64,000 nt of DNA from Bacteroidia bacterium (GCA_026003255.1 BPGX01000007.1:96947-160946); one strand, 5' to 3'. Shown: positions 17,677-29,687, counted from the first letter of the stretch. A program made the numbers and translations. The notes: a model not told the origin generated them from the sequence alone.

Positions 17677-20573
17677 ATGTCAAAGAAAATTTTTCTCGTT
17701 TTAATTCTTTCGTTTCAAATTATCAAAAGTCAACAAATTTACTTTCCTGTTTATCACTACGAGTCCGAAAATGGTTTGATACATCTGAACGTATTAAGCA
17801 TTCAACAAAGCAATGATAATGTTTTATATTTTATAACACAAGGCGGCGTTTATGAATACACTGGAAAAGAATTCCGAAAAAATCAAGTATACTCACAATT
17901 AAAAAATATCAGAAATCTTTTATTCACTGATTCAACCACTCTTTTGATTCACAGAGACAACGGACTATACAAAATAATCAATAAAAAACATATTCAACCC
18001 TTATTTGAAAAAAATCCATTTAAAAAACCTTGCGACAAAATTCTATTAAATGACATTTTTTTTATCAATTATACCGACCAAATATCTGTTGAAAGTTATG
18101 ATTTAAAAAACAATAGATATTACAACGATTCTATTTTACTAAAAGACAATTCCAATCAGGCGTTTTGTTTTTTGAAAATTAAAAATCAAATATTAATCGG
18201 TAGAAGAAAAGGTCTTTATATTTTTGATAATGGAAAACAAAAACTCATAACTCATTTTTCAGGTACTCCGATTTATTCATTATTTTATGATGAAAGTAAA
18301 CATCGTCTGTATTTAGGAAGTAAAGATAGAATTATTATTGCCGATGATAGTTTATTCAAAATTCAACATCAAATAAGTATTAAAAATTTACTCCCCTCCC
18401 AATCAGGACAATTTATTTTTAGTTTTGAAAAAAATATAAGTAAATTGATAGTTGATAAATTTGATAGAATATGGTTTTCTGTTCAACCCGATGATAATCT
18501 GTATTTATATGAAAACAATACTATTTATGATGCATTATCTACATTAAACATTTTGCCAACACTTCTCAATGATTTATTTCTTGATAAATTTAATAACATC
18601 TGGATTGCTACTTTTAACGATGGCGTTTATCAAATCGCTTCTACTCACTGGAAATCATTTAAAATAAATTTTAATCAAAAAAACTTTAATGTTAGAAACA
18701 TTGAAACATCTGATAAATATGTGTATTTTTTCTACAAGTAATGGACTCTATTATTCTGAATTAAACAATTTAAATCAAATAAAAGCCATTATTGAACCTG
18801 ATAATTTTTTTAATAACGATTATACCACTTTGTTCAAATTTGAAAATATCATTTATACTTCGTGCGTCATTAATTTTGATTTCAAAAAAATTAAAAACAA
18901 TCAGGATATTGTATTTGTTTTTCCATTTAAATACCTATCAGCCATAAATTCTTCAAAGTGCTACGTCTCTGATGTTACTAATAATGTTTTACTATACGAC
19001 ATTTCTAAACAAAAAATAATAGATACTATTTTTAAACCAGATGATTACAGAATATCTGTTCATCATTTACTTTACTATAACAACAAACTCTTTATTTCTA
19101 CCAGTAAAGGACTATATGTCTATAATAACAATAAAGATAAAACAATTTATTTATCAGGAAAAGAGGTGCAAAAAGTTGAAATAACTGAACAACAAGTATA
19201 CATTTTATCTGAAGATAAAATATATAACTATCCACAATTGCAAATAGTTTTTAATGGAGAAGCATATCAAGTAATTACAATTAAAGACGTATTAAAGTGG
19301 CACCAAAACTATTTTATCGCATCTGAAGAAGGTCTGGTATTAGTTGATAATCAGTGGAAGGCAGTTTATCATTACGGCAGAAAAAATGGTCTCATATCAA
19401 ATGTCATCAACGATATTTATGCCATTGACAGCACACTAATTTTAGCCACTGATAAAGGTGTCTCATTTACACAAATGAAAAATTTATTTACTCATTATCC
19501 TGAAATAACCACACCATCTCTACAATTCATTGTAACCAATAATGATACAATTTACTGGAAAAATCAAAAACAATTGTCCTTTAATACTCTAACACACGAT
19601 ATTTATTTTTACATCCTTTGTTCAAATTTTAATCCACTCACTAAAGTCAAATATCAATATAAATTAAACGAATCAGAATGGATAAACTTTGATAATTCAC
19701 CATTACATTTTTCCTCTTTATCGGGCGGTAACTATGTATTACAAATCAGGGCAACTACGGACGAAAAACATTTTTACAGAACCACTCATAATTAAATTTT
19801 CAAAAGAATATAAATGGACAGAACGCAAATGGTTCTGGGAATTCATTGTTGTTACAAGCATCATTCTGGTTTCTGCTATTGTATTAATAATACGAAAAAT
19901 TGAAAAAAGAAAATCGTACGAAAAACAAAAAACTCTGCAGCAAATGATGCTCCTCAAACATCAAGCATTAAATGCCATTTTAAGTCCACACTTTATTTTC
20001 AACTCTTTAACTGGTATTCAAAATTACATCTTAAACAACGAAACAGAAAAAGCCAGTGATTATCTATCCAAATTTTCTCGTCTGATTCGTATGATTATTG
20101 AAAAAGCATCATTACCAACTATATCTTTACAAGACGAAATCAAACGATTACAATACTATCTGGAACTGGAAAAAGAACGTTTTGAAGACAAATTTGATTA
20201 TGAAATTAAAATGAGTGAAAAAATAAATTTAGAACAAACTTTCATCCCTAATATGATAATTCAACCTTACCTTGAAAACGCTATATTGCACGGCATTTTA
20301 CAAAAGAAAGAAAAAGGATATTTATTATTAAAATTTGATTTACTGAAAAATAATTTTCTTGAAATAATTATAGAAGACGACGGAATTGGCATCATTAAAG
20401 GCGAAGAAAGAAAATCAAAACATCATAAATCCCTCGCTACACAAACCATTGCAGAAATCCTAAACATTAATACTCAACTATATCAAAAACATCAATCCGT
20501 TGAAATTATTGATAAATCTACTATTGATCCAAATTCTACTGGAACCATCGTAAAAATTTTAATTCAACTCTGA
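17677..20573 (+). CDS. LytS-type sensor histidine kinase with beta-propeller sensor (two frameshifts)
   Basis: Repaired, this is one protein of about 965 residues. It has a signal peptide, a periplasmic beta-propeller of two-component-regulator repeats (for example DKFDRIWFSVQ and DKFNNIWIATFNDGVYQI), and a Y_Y_Y-like domain near the membrane (KVKYQYKLNESEWI). One membrane helix (FIVVTSIILVSAIVLII) follows, then a His_kinase domain with the motif LSPHFIFNSLTGIQNYIL and a HATPase (PYLENAILHGIL, EDDGIGI). The frame breaks at about 18731, where TTTTTT should be five T, and at about 19773, where TTTTT should be four T. Removing one T at each site restores an unbroken reading: YFSTSNGLYYSE and TDEKHFTEPLIIKF. 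Both are homopolymer insertions, so sequence error is likelier than decay. It pairs with the LytTR regulator 20 bp upstream. Confidence 0.88.
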
Positions 20574-21581
20574 TGAAAGAAAGCAAACAATACCTAAAAT
20601 ACATTCTCATCTGGCTTGTTTCACTCGGACAGCAAAAAATATATTCTCAATACATCAGTTTCTTTCCAGATACTATTTACGCCTGTCAAAACGATACCAT
20701 AAAATTAACTATACCTACCGATATACTCTCAAAATCAGTAAATATCCAATGGATAACCCCTTATTCAATCATTTATCATTCCTCATCCTTAAATGTTTAT
20801 CAGGAAGGAAATACAAACTTAAACTTAAAACCAAACAAACTGAAATTGTAGATTCAGTCGTAATAATTAAATCGCCCCCACCTGTCTTTCAAATCAAAGA
20901 TACAACAATTTGTGCTGACCATTCTATTCGCTTACCCTTACAACATCCTACCTACCAATTTTTTTTCAATGAATAATACAAAAATGGACTTCCTTCTTAT
21001 TCAACATTCTGGCAAATACACTTTCAAAATTTCAAACAAAGGATGTATGATTACCCAAAGCATAAATGTAAAAACAATTCCCCCAACCATTCCTGAACAA
21101 AATGAATATACATTCTGCATTAACGATGAAAATAAAAAAATATCGGTCAAACACAATGGTATTTCCTCCGTTTTATGGAGCAATGGTTCCACTCAAAAAT
21201 TCATATATGCTGATAAAGAAGACGACTATTGGGTAAAAATTATGGATAGATATTGCGGCACAAAAATTGACACCATTCGTGTAAAATTCAAGCCCTGTAA
21301 TTGCGAAATACTCATCCCCAATTCCTTTACACCTAATGACGATGGTAAAAATGATTTTTTTTATCCCATATTATCCTGCGATTATTCCTATTATAATTTT
21401 ACAATTTACGATAAATGGAACAATATCGTGTTTTCATCCAATCAACCCAATGCCCGATGGGACGGCAAATACAAAGGCAATCCTCTCCCCGAAGATGTTT
21501 ATGTGTATGTGATTGAAACCATTGAAAAAAATTCTGGCAAAAAAAAATACCCGTAAGGGCAAATTTTCTCTCATTCGCTAA
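20573..21581 (+). CDS. Secreted protein with CHU_C (gliding-type, T9SS) C-terminus (frameshifted)
   Basis: The ATG overlaps the kinase stop as TGATG, implying translational coupling. Repaired, the protein has about 335 residues. It begins with an N-terminal signal segment (ILIWLVSLGQQKIYSQ) and continues with PKD/Ig-like repeats (a typical line is SGKYTFKISNKGC). The C-terminal CHU_C domain has IPNSFTPNDDGKNDFFYP, YNFTIYDKWNNIVF and RWDGKYKGNPLPEDVYVYVI. CHU_C domains route proteins through type IX secretion to the surface. Frame changes occur near 20810 (one base missing), about 20955-20970 (one extra) and in the A-run at about 21540-21548 (one extra). The last correction moves the stop to 21579-21581 with the expected ending RKGKFSLIR. 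Its role beside the two-component pair is unknown. Confidence 0.8.
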
Positions 21582-21593
21582 ATCTCTTTTATT

Positions 21594-22444
21594 ATGACCT
21601 TATTTTTAGTAGCAGACAGCGGCTCAACAAAAACAGATTGGGCTTTAATCAGTAAAAAAGAATCATTTGTCCGATTTGAAACAAAAGGCATCAATCCCTA
21701 TTTTTTAAATGAAAAACAAATTGAACACCTGCTGCAAGAAGAAGCATTACCACATATTAAAAAAAAATCTATCACTTATTCAGGCAGTATATTTTTACGG
21801 CGCTGGATGTAGTAACAAAGAAAATAATCTAAAGTTAAAACACGCTATTCGTAATGTCTTTCAATTAGAAGAAGTGCACATCTGGCACGATATTTTAGGC
21901 GCAGCCCGTGCTACCTGTAAGAGAGAAAAAGGCATTGTAGGAATACTCGGTACAGGCAGTAATGCCTGTGTATATGGCGGATTAAGCATCATAGAAACCG
22001 CCCCCTCGTATGGTTATTTATTTGGCGATTATGGAAGCGGGGCTCATATTGGGAAACAATTCATTCAGGCATATTGTGATAATACATTACCTAAAGAATT
22101 GAAAAATTGAATTTGAAAAAGCAGGATACAATAGTGATAAAATTTTAGAAGGGGTTTACAAAACTTCAATGCCTTCAAGGTTTTTAGCATCCACCTTCCC
22201 ATTTGTAATAAAACATAAAGCACATTCTTATATTCAAGAGTTGATTCAAAACTCCTTAAAAAAATACTTTGAAATTCAATTACTCCCAATTGTAAAAGAA
22301 AAATACGATTTACACTTCGTTGGAAGTGTCGCAAATACTCTCAAAGACGAATTAAATGCCATCTCTCATCAATATGGTTTTTCATTAAAAAGTATTATCA
22401 AAAATCCACTCCTCGGACTAATTGAATATCATCAAAAGTATTAG
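21594..22444 (+). CDS. N-acetylglucosamine kinase-like protein, BadF/BadG ATPase family (frameshifted)
   Basis: Repaired, this is a protein of about 280 residues of the actin-like ATPase superfamily, most like bacterial N-acetylglucosamine kinases that recover cell-wall amino sugars. Phosphate-binding loop 1 is LVADSGSTKTDWAL at the start. GILGTGSNACVYGG and FGDYGSGAHIGKQF match the family, and the substrate-side FVGSVANTLKDEL is near the end. Two one-base insertions break it, in the A-run at about 21760-21767 and at about 22108. Removing one base at each site gives a continuous frame. It starts 12 bp after the CHU_C gene. Sugar specificity is inferred from the family and could include other hexosamines. 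Confidence 0.8.
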
Positions 22445-22600
22445 GTATTATTTACAAATTCAACTTTCAAATTTGACTGTTTAGGTAAAATTTCAGTGTT
22501 TAATTTTTTATAAAAAATGGTAGTTTTATGGAGTGAACGAGCAATATTTTGTTAAGTGATTCTTTAAAGGAATTCAACTTTAACCACTTAAAACACTAAT

Positions 22601-22722
22601 AATTCGTGCATTCGTGACAAATAAAAAAATAAAATATAATCAGTGAAAATCTGCATCACAATCCGTGTCATCTGTGTTCTATTAGAAAACTCATCACTCA
22701 CAACTCATAACTCAAAAACTTT
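22601..22722. repeat. Dispersed repeat family 1 (copy 3) plus ACTCATAACTC-type tract
   Basis: The 304 bp between the kinase gene and asd contain no gene. Positions 22601-22685 hold AATTCGTGCATTCGTGACAA, an AT-rich spacer and ATCTGCATCACAATCCGTGT, ending TCTGTGTTCTATTAG, which is a clear family 1 copy. Positions 22688-22722 are a low-complexity series of ACTCATCACTCACAACTCAT units, also seen near 44640, 55520, 55695 and, inverted, at 61780. Confidence 0.75.
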
Positions 22723-22748
22723 TTCCTATAATTACCCCCCAAAAAAAT

Positions 22749-23756
22749 ATGAAAGTAGCTGTAGTTGGTGCCACGGGGTTAGTAGGACAGGAGATGATTA
22801 AAGTATTAGAAGAATTTTCAATTTCCTGTAACAGAATTTATTCCAGTAGCATCCGAAAAATCTATTGGCAAAAAAGTTAACTACAACCAAAAAGAATACG
22901 CTGTTGTCTCTGTTAAAGATGCCATTGCCCCAAAAACCGCATATTGCCTTGTTTTCAGCAGGTAGCAAAACCTCATTAGAATACGCACCATTATTCGCTG
23001 AAGAAGGTACTTATGTCATAGATAACTCTTCTGCATTTCGCATGGATAAAGACAAACCGCTTATTGTTCCCGAAATCAATGCCAATGTTTTGAAAAAAGA
23101 AGATAAAATCATTGCCAATCCCAATTGCTCTACCATTCAGATGTTAATGGTATTACACCCCTTGCATCATCGTTTTAAAATCAAAAAAATCATTGTATCC
23201 ACCTATCAGGCAGTAACTGGTACAGGTGCAAAGGCGGTAGAACAATTGATGTTAGAAAGACAGGGTAAAAAAGCCCGAAAATGCTGCTTACCCCTACCCT
23301 ATTGATTTGAATTTGATTCCACATATTGATGTTTTCACAGAAAAACGATTTTTACAAAAGAAGAGATGAAAATGCACAACGAAAACACGGAAAAATACTT
23401 AATGATTATACTATTTCTGTGAATGCTACTTGTGTGGCGTGTGCCAGTTGTTGGCGGACACAGCGAAAGTGTGTATGTAGAATTTGAAAAAGATTTTGAA
23501 GTCAATGAAGTAAGAGAAATTTTATCGAAAACAAAAAGGTGTGATTGTTCAAGACGATGTAAAAAAACAATATATATCCAATGCCTTTGTATGCTCATAA
23601 AAAAAAAACGAAACTTTTGTAGGAAGAATTCGTAAAGATTTTGATAATCCGAAAGCATTAAAATCTTTTTATAGTTGCTGATAACTTAAGAAAAGGCGCC
23701 GCTACCAATGCCGTTCAGATTTGCTGAATATGTTTTGAAAAAGTTTTTTAAATTAA
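22749..23756 (+). CDS. asd: Aspartate-semialdehyde dehydrogenase (multiple frameshifts)
   Basis: Asd reduces aspartyl phosphate to the semialdehyde that leads to lysine/diaminopimelate, threonine and methionine. Repaired, it has about 330 residues. These begin with the NADP-binding MKVAVVGATGLVGQEMIKVL and include YVIDNSSAFRMD, the catalytic Cys in IANPNCSTIQM, VSTYQAVTGTGAKAVEQL, and the C-terminal VPVVGGHSESVYVEFE and LRKGAATNAVQIAEYVL. Reading continues only if single bases are removed at about eight places, mostly in runs of A, T, C or G (for example near 22817, 22932, 23287 and 23560). The gene is needed for peptidoglycan in nearly all Gram-negatives, so sequence error is far likelier than a pseudogene. 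The end is approximate to a few bases. Confidence 0.88.
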
Positions 23757-23837
23757 TCATTACAAATTAATAATTTCTTCACATTGTAGTAATACAAAAT
23801 TTCACATAAAACCTTTATTTTTTGTAAAAAAATTTAT

Positions 23838-24522
23838 ATGGCCATTAAAGTTTTAATTGCAGATGATGAAGAAGACATCCTGCAATTTTTTGTCCTACAA
23901 TCTACAAAAAGAAGGTTATGAAGTAATTACTGCTACCAATGGAGCAGATGCCATCAAGTTGGCAAAAAAAAGAAAAAAACCCGATTTGATAGTACTGGAT
24001 ATAATGATGCCAGTAATGGATGGAATGGAAAACCTGTCGTGAATTAAGAGAAATGCCAGAAACAAAAAGACAAACTGATTGTATTTTCTAACTGCCAGAA
24101 GCGAAGATTATTCTCAAATAGCGGGCTTTGAAAAACGGTGCCGACGATTATATTACAAAAACCCATCAAGCCCAAACTCTTCATTTCAAGAATTAAAGCA
24201 TTATTAAGAAGAATACAATCCAATGAACAATCTCTTATTGATTTAGGAAACATCAAAATAGATAAAGAAAAAACACATTGTTTACAAAGACGATAAAGTG
24301 TTGGATTTTCCTAAAAAAAGAATTTTTATTATTAGAATTATTAGCCAGTAAGCCCGGTAAAGTTTTTCACCAGAGAATATATTTTAGAAAAAAGTTTGGG
24401 GAGAAGGACGTTATTGTTGGAGAACGAACCATTGATGTACACATTCGTAAGATTCGTGAAAAAAATTGGCGATGAGTATATTAAAAACTGTGAAAGGATT
24501 GGGCTACAAATTAGAGTGTTAA
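23838..24522 (+). CDS. OmpR/PhoB-type response regulator (many frameshifts)
   Basis: Repaired, this is a two-component regulator of about 225 residues. The receiver domain begins [18 protein letters not shown]; its phospho-acceptor Asp is in [14 protein letters not shown] and its Lys in DDYITKP. The winged-helix domain follows, with [16 protein letters not shown] linker text ([14 protein letters not shown]), [15 protein letters not shown] and [16 protein letters not shown], ending [13 protein letters not shown] count about a dozen single-base insertions in under 700 bp, each in a run (for example T6 at about 23890, A5 at about 24067, A7 at about 24315 and A7 at about 24465). This is the densest error zone in the window. 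No partner kinase lies nearby. Confidence 0.85.
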
Positions 24523-24544
24523 AAACATTTCTCAAAAAAAAATG

Positions 24545-24574
24545 AAAGGGAAAACGTTATGCTTCCCTTTTTTT
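24545..24574 (+). terminator. Rho-independent terminator, probably bidirectional
   Basis: AAAGGGAA (24545-24552) pairs with TTCCCTTT (24563-24570) around a 10-base loop, and a run of seven T follows (24568-24574). It lies 23 bp after the response-regulator stop. On the other strand the same stem is followed by an oligo-T stretch, so it can also stop the convergent amidase transcript. Confidence 0.8.
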
Positions 24575-24608
24575 GTCGGTATACTCTTTTTATAGATTAA
24601 AATGTTAA

Positions 24609-27600
24609 TTACTCCTTAATAATCTTACTCGTTTGAATTGTTTGATTTTGATTGTTTGTCACTTTTATAAAATAAACACCTTTAGGCCAATTTAAGGTAT
24701 TAATTTTTTATTTCATTATTGGCCGATATTTTTTCATAAATAAGCATTCCAAGAGAATTGTAAATCTCAATATCAGAAACAAATGGTAAATAAATATTTA
24801 CCCAATCTTTTGTCGGATTAGGATACAATAATATTGCATTAGATAAAACATTAGACAATCCAGATATTCCAGTAGTAACACAAGTAGTGTCAACCGTTTG
24901 TCCATTACTACTAACTACTGCACTTTGTAATCCTGCACCATTTTCAGCTTTTACATTAAAATAATAAGTAGTACCATGAGCAATTGATGGAATATTTACT
25001 GTAATAAGAGTATTTGCCCACGCATTTGTCCAGTTAATCACATTGGTAGCACCAGGACTTGTACCCACTGAATACCAGTATTGTGTCAGCCCCGAATGTG
25101 GGGTCCGTTGAAGTTGCCCAATTCGCGCTCAAACTATCTTTAGTACAAGCGACATTTATATCAGTAGTTTTTCCATCATTTATTGGAGTAGGTAATGTTG
25201 GTGGTGTCCAATCTACATTGACATCATCATAAGCAATAGACGAGATATTATCGGCATTATCTTGAGAAATAGATTTAATTCGTCCAGCAGGAGTAGAAGG
25301 ATTGGGATTTTGGTAACGTAAATCTGTATTACCTGGACCAACCGTAACATTAATATTACCACTCACTCTTGAACGATAAATCTTCAATTGATTGATACTC
25401 ATTACAGTATTTCCACTTCTAAACGACACATATTTCCCATTTGCCATATTATGTGGAGATGGATCTTGCCATTTATTGATAAGTTGATTATTCCAGTATG
25501 TCCCAGATTTCGCCGGTTGTTCTATCATAGATAACTTTTACATTATACCAGGTATTAGCTGAAAAAGTTAATGGAATATCTACTACAGGCGAACCAAAAG
25601 TGTTATTTACAGTTTTATATAATTGAAATTTTTGATTATCCAGACGGAACCAAACAAAATAAGAATTACTTCTGTTAGATGTAGAACCTGTGTCACAAAA
25701 GAAGTGAAAACCACCCCTTCTATTGGTGCCTGTACCATCTAATTTAATGTCAAATTCATATAGATAACGATTGGATAATGTTTGGTCTACAAACGTATAT
25801 ATGTTTGTATTACCCGCAGTAGAGGATGTTTCATCACTTTTGAATTAATTCGCCACCAGATTGTGACCATGTTCCAACAACTGTAGTCCAGTACGGGACG
25901 AATGGCAGAACTATCAAAATTATCAGCCAGGAAACCTCTGCTTCTATTAGCATCCCAATAGTTTCCATTGTATTCGATGACTTGATAGTAACCTTTTTGA
26001 ATGCCGCTACCTCCTGTGTTATCTACATCAGAAATGGTAGTTGTGAAATTAGAGGTAACCCATATAGGAGCACTTACAGCAGTGGTAGGTGCAATATTAT
26101 CGGTTGCAGAACCCGTTGCAGTAATAGTATAAGTTGCCGCCCAACCTGTGCTGGTGGTAGCACAATCACTACGAAATTCAACTAATAGTGAATCATTATT
26201 TACAGTGATATTTCCGGGTGAATTGGTTCCTGTATAATATCCAACTAATGGGGACCAAACTGAACCTCCATTGTAAATATACATATAATCCCATGTATTT
26301 TCTAAACTAAAACTTGAAAAAGACAAAGAAATTTGAGTAGCTCCGGGCTGTGTAAATAAGTATATTTTTCTTTCATCATCAGAGTAATTACCAGTACTTC
26401 CACCGCTATCATAAAAAATTGCCTGAAGAAGCAGTATAAGTGGATGTTATTGTATAAGGTGAATTGATAAGTTTGTAATATCTATCCCAATTCCAGTATT
26501 GACCAGGGGTCCGTGTGTGTTTGATTAGGATAATGTTGATGTCCTTTGATTTTTGTACAAGATCCAGGAATGGAAGATTGATTGTAATGAGTGGTTGGTA
26601 ACCATGGCCAGAAAACCCTGTTCTTACCGGATTAATGCCATATCCACTATTGCAAATATCCCTCACTAATGCAGCAGAGGAGTTATACAACAGCTGTTGT
26701 AAACCAGCTTGAAACTGCTAACATAACCTTCGTGTTCTAACCCAATAGTATAGGGATTTTCAGTACCCACCATGCCATGCTTTATTGGCTTCCAAAACCA
26801 TTTGGGTAACCTGACCATCACTACTCCTTAAAAACATAATGAGCCGAAACACCGGCTGCACAATTTTTAAACCAGGATATACATCCCGCATAACTGCCCT
26901 GAACTACATGAATAGTAACAGCAGAAATTTGTGTACCATTTCTAGAAGAATAATTACAACTGGCCGCTGGATCCCATATAGCAGGTGGATAATCAGCTGA
27001 TAACACTTGTTGATTTGAACTCATTTTTGTACATTGCGCCTTCATTCGTATAAATACTCTCGTCAGTAATATTTACATAACGTGAACTTAATACCGCATA
27101 GTTTTTCTTTGAAAATTTCCCTTAAATTGATATTGTAATTTGGAAAGTGATATGCATTTTGAAATTCTGGTTGCGCCAAAAAACCAATACAATTGATAAA
27201 GATGCGATTGCATAGCAAAAATCATTGATTAAATCGTGGGTTAAAGGCAATTCACTTAATTCAATAAAAATTGTTTTGTAACGTTCTAAATTTTCAGTAC
27301 CGAAAATGTTTTTTTTGTTGTTGTAAACTTTGAAAAAGCCGCTGCGTAAGCCAGAATAGATGTTTCAGGATTATTTTTAATATCGTTGATTGAAAATCCG
27401 GACAGTTGAGCCACTTTCAAAAGATTTTCACGGAAGTAATTTTTTACCATCTTCAATCAGTCCCCATTACAGTAAGCGCTTTAGGTAAACCAATACAACT
27501 GTTTTGAGAACCATCTAAATGATAAAAAACGAGTTTGAGTATAAGCAATCGCTTCTAGAAATCCCTTTGGAACAGAAGGATAAATAGCGTATGCCTTCTG

Positions 27601-27706
27601 AAACGAGGTATAATAAGGATTTTCAGGTGTTTCAATAGGATTGGAAGCTATTAAACTGCTCAAATAAAAAACTGATAGTTGAAATCAAAATAATTTTTGT
27701 TTTCAT
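24609..27706 (-). CDS. Secreted N-acetylmuramoyl-L-alanine amidase with CUB, FnIII and T9SS domains (many frameshifts)
   Basis: Repaired, this is one multidomain protein of roughly 1,000 residues. It opens with a signal-like N-terminus (MKTKIILISTIS). A conserved but unnamed region follows (YPSVPKGFLEAIAYTQTRF, then CIGLPKALTVMGLIEDGKN). An Amidase_2 domain comes next: AVTIHVVQGSYAGCISWFKN, GVSAHYVF, YTIGLEHEGYV and a repaired KGHQHYPNQTHTDPG with zinc-ligand histidines. A CUB domain shows FSLENTWDYMYIYNG and LLVEFRSDCATTSTGWAATY. A carbohydrate-binding-like beta region and a fibronectin III-like segment (GTTYYFNVKAENGAG) follow. The C-terminus is a T9SS type A sorting signal (LYPNPTKDWVNIYLP). 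It likely cleaves peptidoglycan outside the cell, perhaps of other bacteria. Many one-base insertions interrupt it. ATG 27706 and stop 24609-24611 fit the repaired frame. Confidence 0.8.
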
Positions 27707-27748
27707 AAAATTTAATTTTTTTTGTATGCAAAAAATAATAAATAATTT

Positions 27749-29631
27749 TTATCCATACAAAAGTTCTTCTAAATCTTTTTCTACTTTTAAATTGTCAATG
27801 ATGAAATCCTGTCTTTCAGGTGTATTTTTTGCCCATATAGTAGTTTAGTAGTTCCTGAATAGATGCTTTTTGATCAAGTAATACAGGTTCCAGTCGCATA
27901 TCTTTTCCAATAAAAATGACGAAAATTCGTCCGGAGAAATTTCCCCTAATCCCTTAAAGCGGGTAATTTCTGGCTTACCTCCTAATTTTTTCTATGGCTT
28001 TGCTTTTTCTCCTCATTTGAATAACAGTAAATCGTTTCTTTTTTATTTCTCACTCTAAATAAGGGTGTTTTGTAAGATAAACAAATGATTGTTTTTTCAC
28101 TAATTCCGGGAAAAAACTGTAAGAAGAAAGTCATCAGTAATAACCGAATGTGCATTCCGTCAACATCAGCATCGGTAGCAATCACGATGTTATTATAACG
28201 TAAATTTTCAAGACCATCTTCAATATCCAAAGCGGCCTGCAATAAATTAAACTCTTCATTTTCATAAACGACTTTTTTAGTAAGTCCAAAGCAATTCAAT
28301 GGTTTTCCCTTTCAAGCTAAATACCGCTTGTGTTTGTACATCTCTCACTTTTGTAATAGAACCACTTGCGGAATCTCCTTCACATATAAATAGAGTGGAT
28401 TCAAAAACGTCTTGGATTTTTTTTCATCCGTAAGATGTATTTTACAATCACGCAACTTTTTATTGTGTAAAGAGGCCTTTTTAGCTCGCTCACGGGCTAA
28501 TTTTTGAATACCTGCCAATTCTTTACGTTCTTTTTCATTTATCTGAATTTTATTTTCAATAGCTTTGGCTATTTCAGGATTCTTATGTAAAAAATTAATC
28601 TAATTCTTTGGCTAAAAAAATCCCCAACAAAAACTGCGAATGCTTTGACCACCAGGTGCTATTTCCTGTGACCCAAGTTTGGTTTTTGTTTGCGATTCAA
28701 AAACCGGTTCCTGAATTTTTACAGAAATGGCTGCAATAATGGATTTGCGAATGTCAACTGCTTCGTAATTTTTCTTGAAAAAATCACGAATAGTTTTGAC
28801 TACGGCTTCTTTGAAAGCAGACAAGTGTGTGCCTCCCTGGGTTGTATATTGACCATTCACATACGAATAATATTCTTCGGTAAAGTGTTCATTACTGTGC
28901 GTGAATGCAACTTCAATATCCTCACCGCGTAAGTGAATGATGGGATATAAAATTTCTCCACTAATGTTTTTTTCTAACAAATCTCTTAAACCATTTTCTG
29001 ACTTGTAAAAATGCGTATCGTTAAATACCAGTGTGAGACCGGTATTCAGGTAAGCATAATTCCACAGCATTTTATCTACATATTCGTGAATGTAATGATA
29101 TTTTGGGAAAATACTATCATCAGGCGTAAATTCAACATAAGTTCCATTTGGTTCAGTTGTTTTTTTGACAGGTTCTTCTTTAATGAGTACACCTTTACTA
29201 AAAATGGCTTCTTTACATTGTCCATCTCTGTATGCAATTACTCTAAAATGCGTTGAAAGTGCATTCACTGCTTTTGTACCTACTCCATTTAATCCGATAG
29301 ATTTTTTGAATGCTTCGCTGTCGTACTTACCCCCTGTATTTATTTTTGAAACCGCATCGACTACTTTTCCAAGAGGAATACCACGCCCATAATCTCTTAC
29401 AGAAACTGTTCCTTGATGAATTTTGACTTCTATTTTTTTTCCAAAGCCCATCATAAATTCATCAATGGAGTTATCAATAATTTCTTTTAATAATACATAA
29501 ATACCATCATCAAAAGAAGACCCATCACCTAATTTTCCAATATACATTCCGGGACGCATTCGGATGTGTTCTCGCCAATCCAATGATTTAATAGATTCTT
29601 CGGTGTATTGAACATCTTGTTCTTTACTCAT
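27749..29631 (-). CDS. parE: DNA topoisomerase IV subunit B (frameshifted in its C-terminal half)
   Basis: ParE is the ATPase subunit of topoisomerase IV, which decatenates chromosomes. The first 340 or so residues are intact: [26 protein letters not shown], the ATP lid [14 protein letters not shown] and [14 protein letters not shown]. Downstream, [12 protein letters not shown] and the metal-binding [16 protein letters not shown] of the TOPRIM domain are clear but lie in different frames, as does the end [12 protein letters not shown]...[15 protein letters not shown]. Breaks lie between about 27830 and 28625; upstream of that the frame is clean for 1 kb. The start is ATG 29631, since the longer frame adds only seven residues. 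The form with KLGDGSS near the start is the Bacteroidota ParE type rather than GyrB. Confidence 0.9.
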
Positions 29632-29649
29632 ATTCTCAATTTTTTGCAG

Positions 29650-29681
29650 CAAAGTTACTACAATTAGAAAAGATTAGGAAA
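29650..29681 (-). promoter_or_regulatory. Possible promoter of parE
   Basis: Read leftward, TTT (29679-29681) is followed after 21 bases by TAACTTTG (29650-29657), 18 bp before the ATG. The -7 element fits TAnnTTTG; the -33 element is imperfect. Confidence 0.35.
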
Positions 29682-29687
29682 AGTCAG

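Noticed and set aside
18689..19795. Separate gene or programmed frameshift in the propeller kinase
   Set aside because: Removing one T from a T6 run and one T from a T5 run gives seamless family sequence. The same kind of error recurs in unrelated genes nearby, so a technical cause is simpler.
22688..22722. CRISPR-like array from the repeated ACTCATAACTC units
   Set aside because: The units are short, directly abutting and without unique spacers, and no cas genes are present.
24609..28600. Many short independent genes on the minus strand
   Set aside because: In repaired frame they read as consecutive domains of one amidase and of parE.
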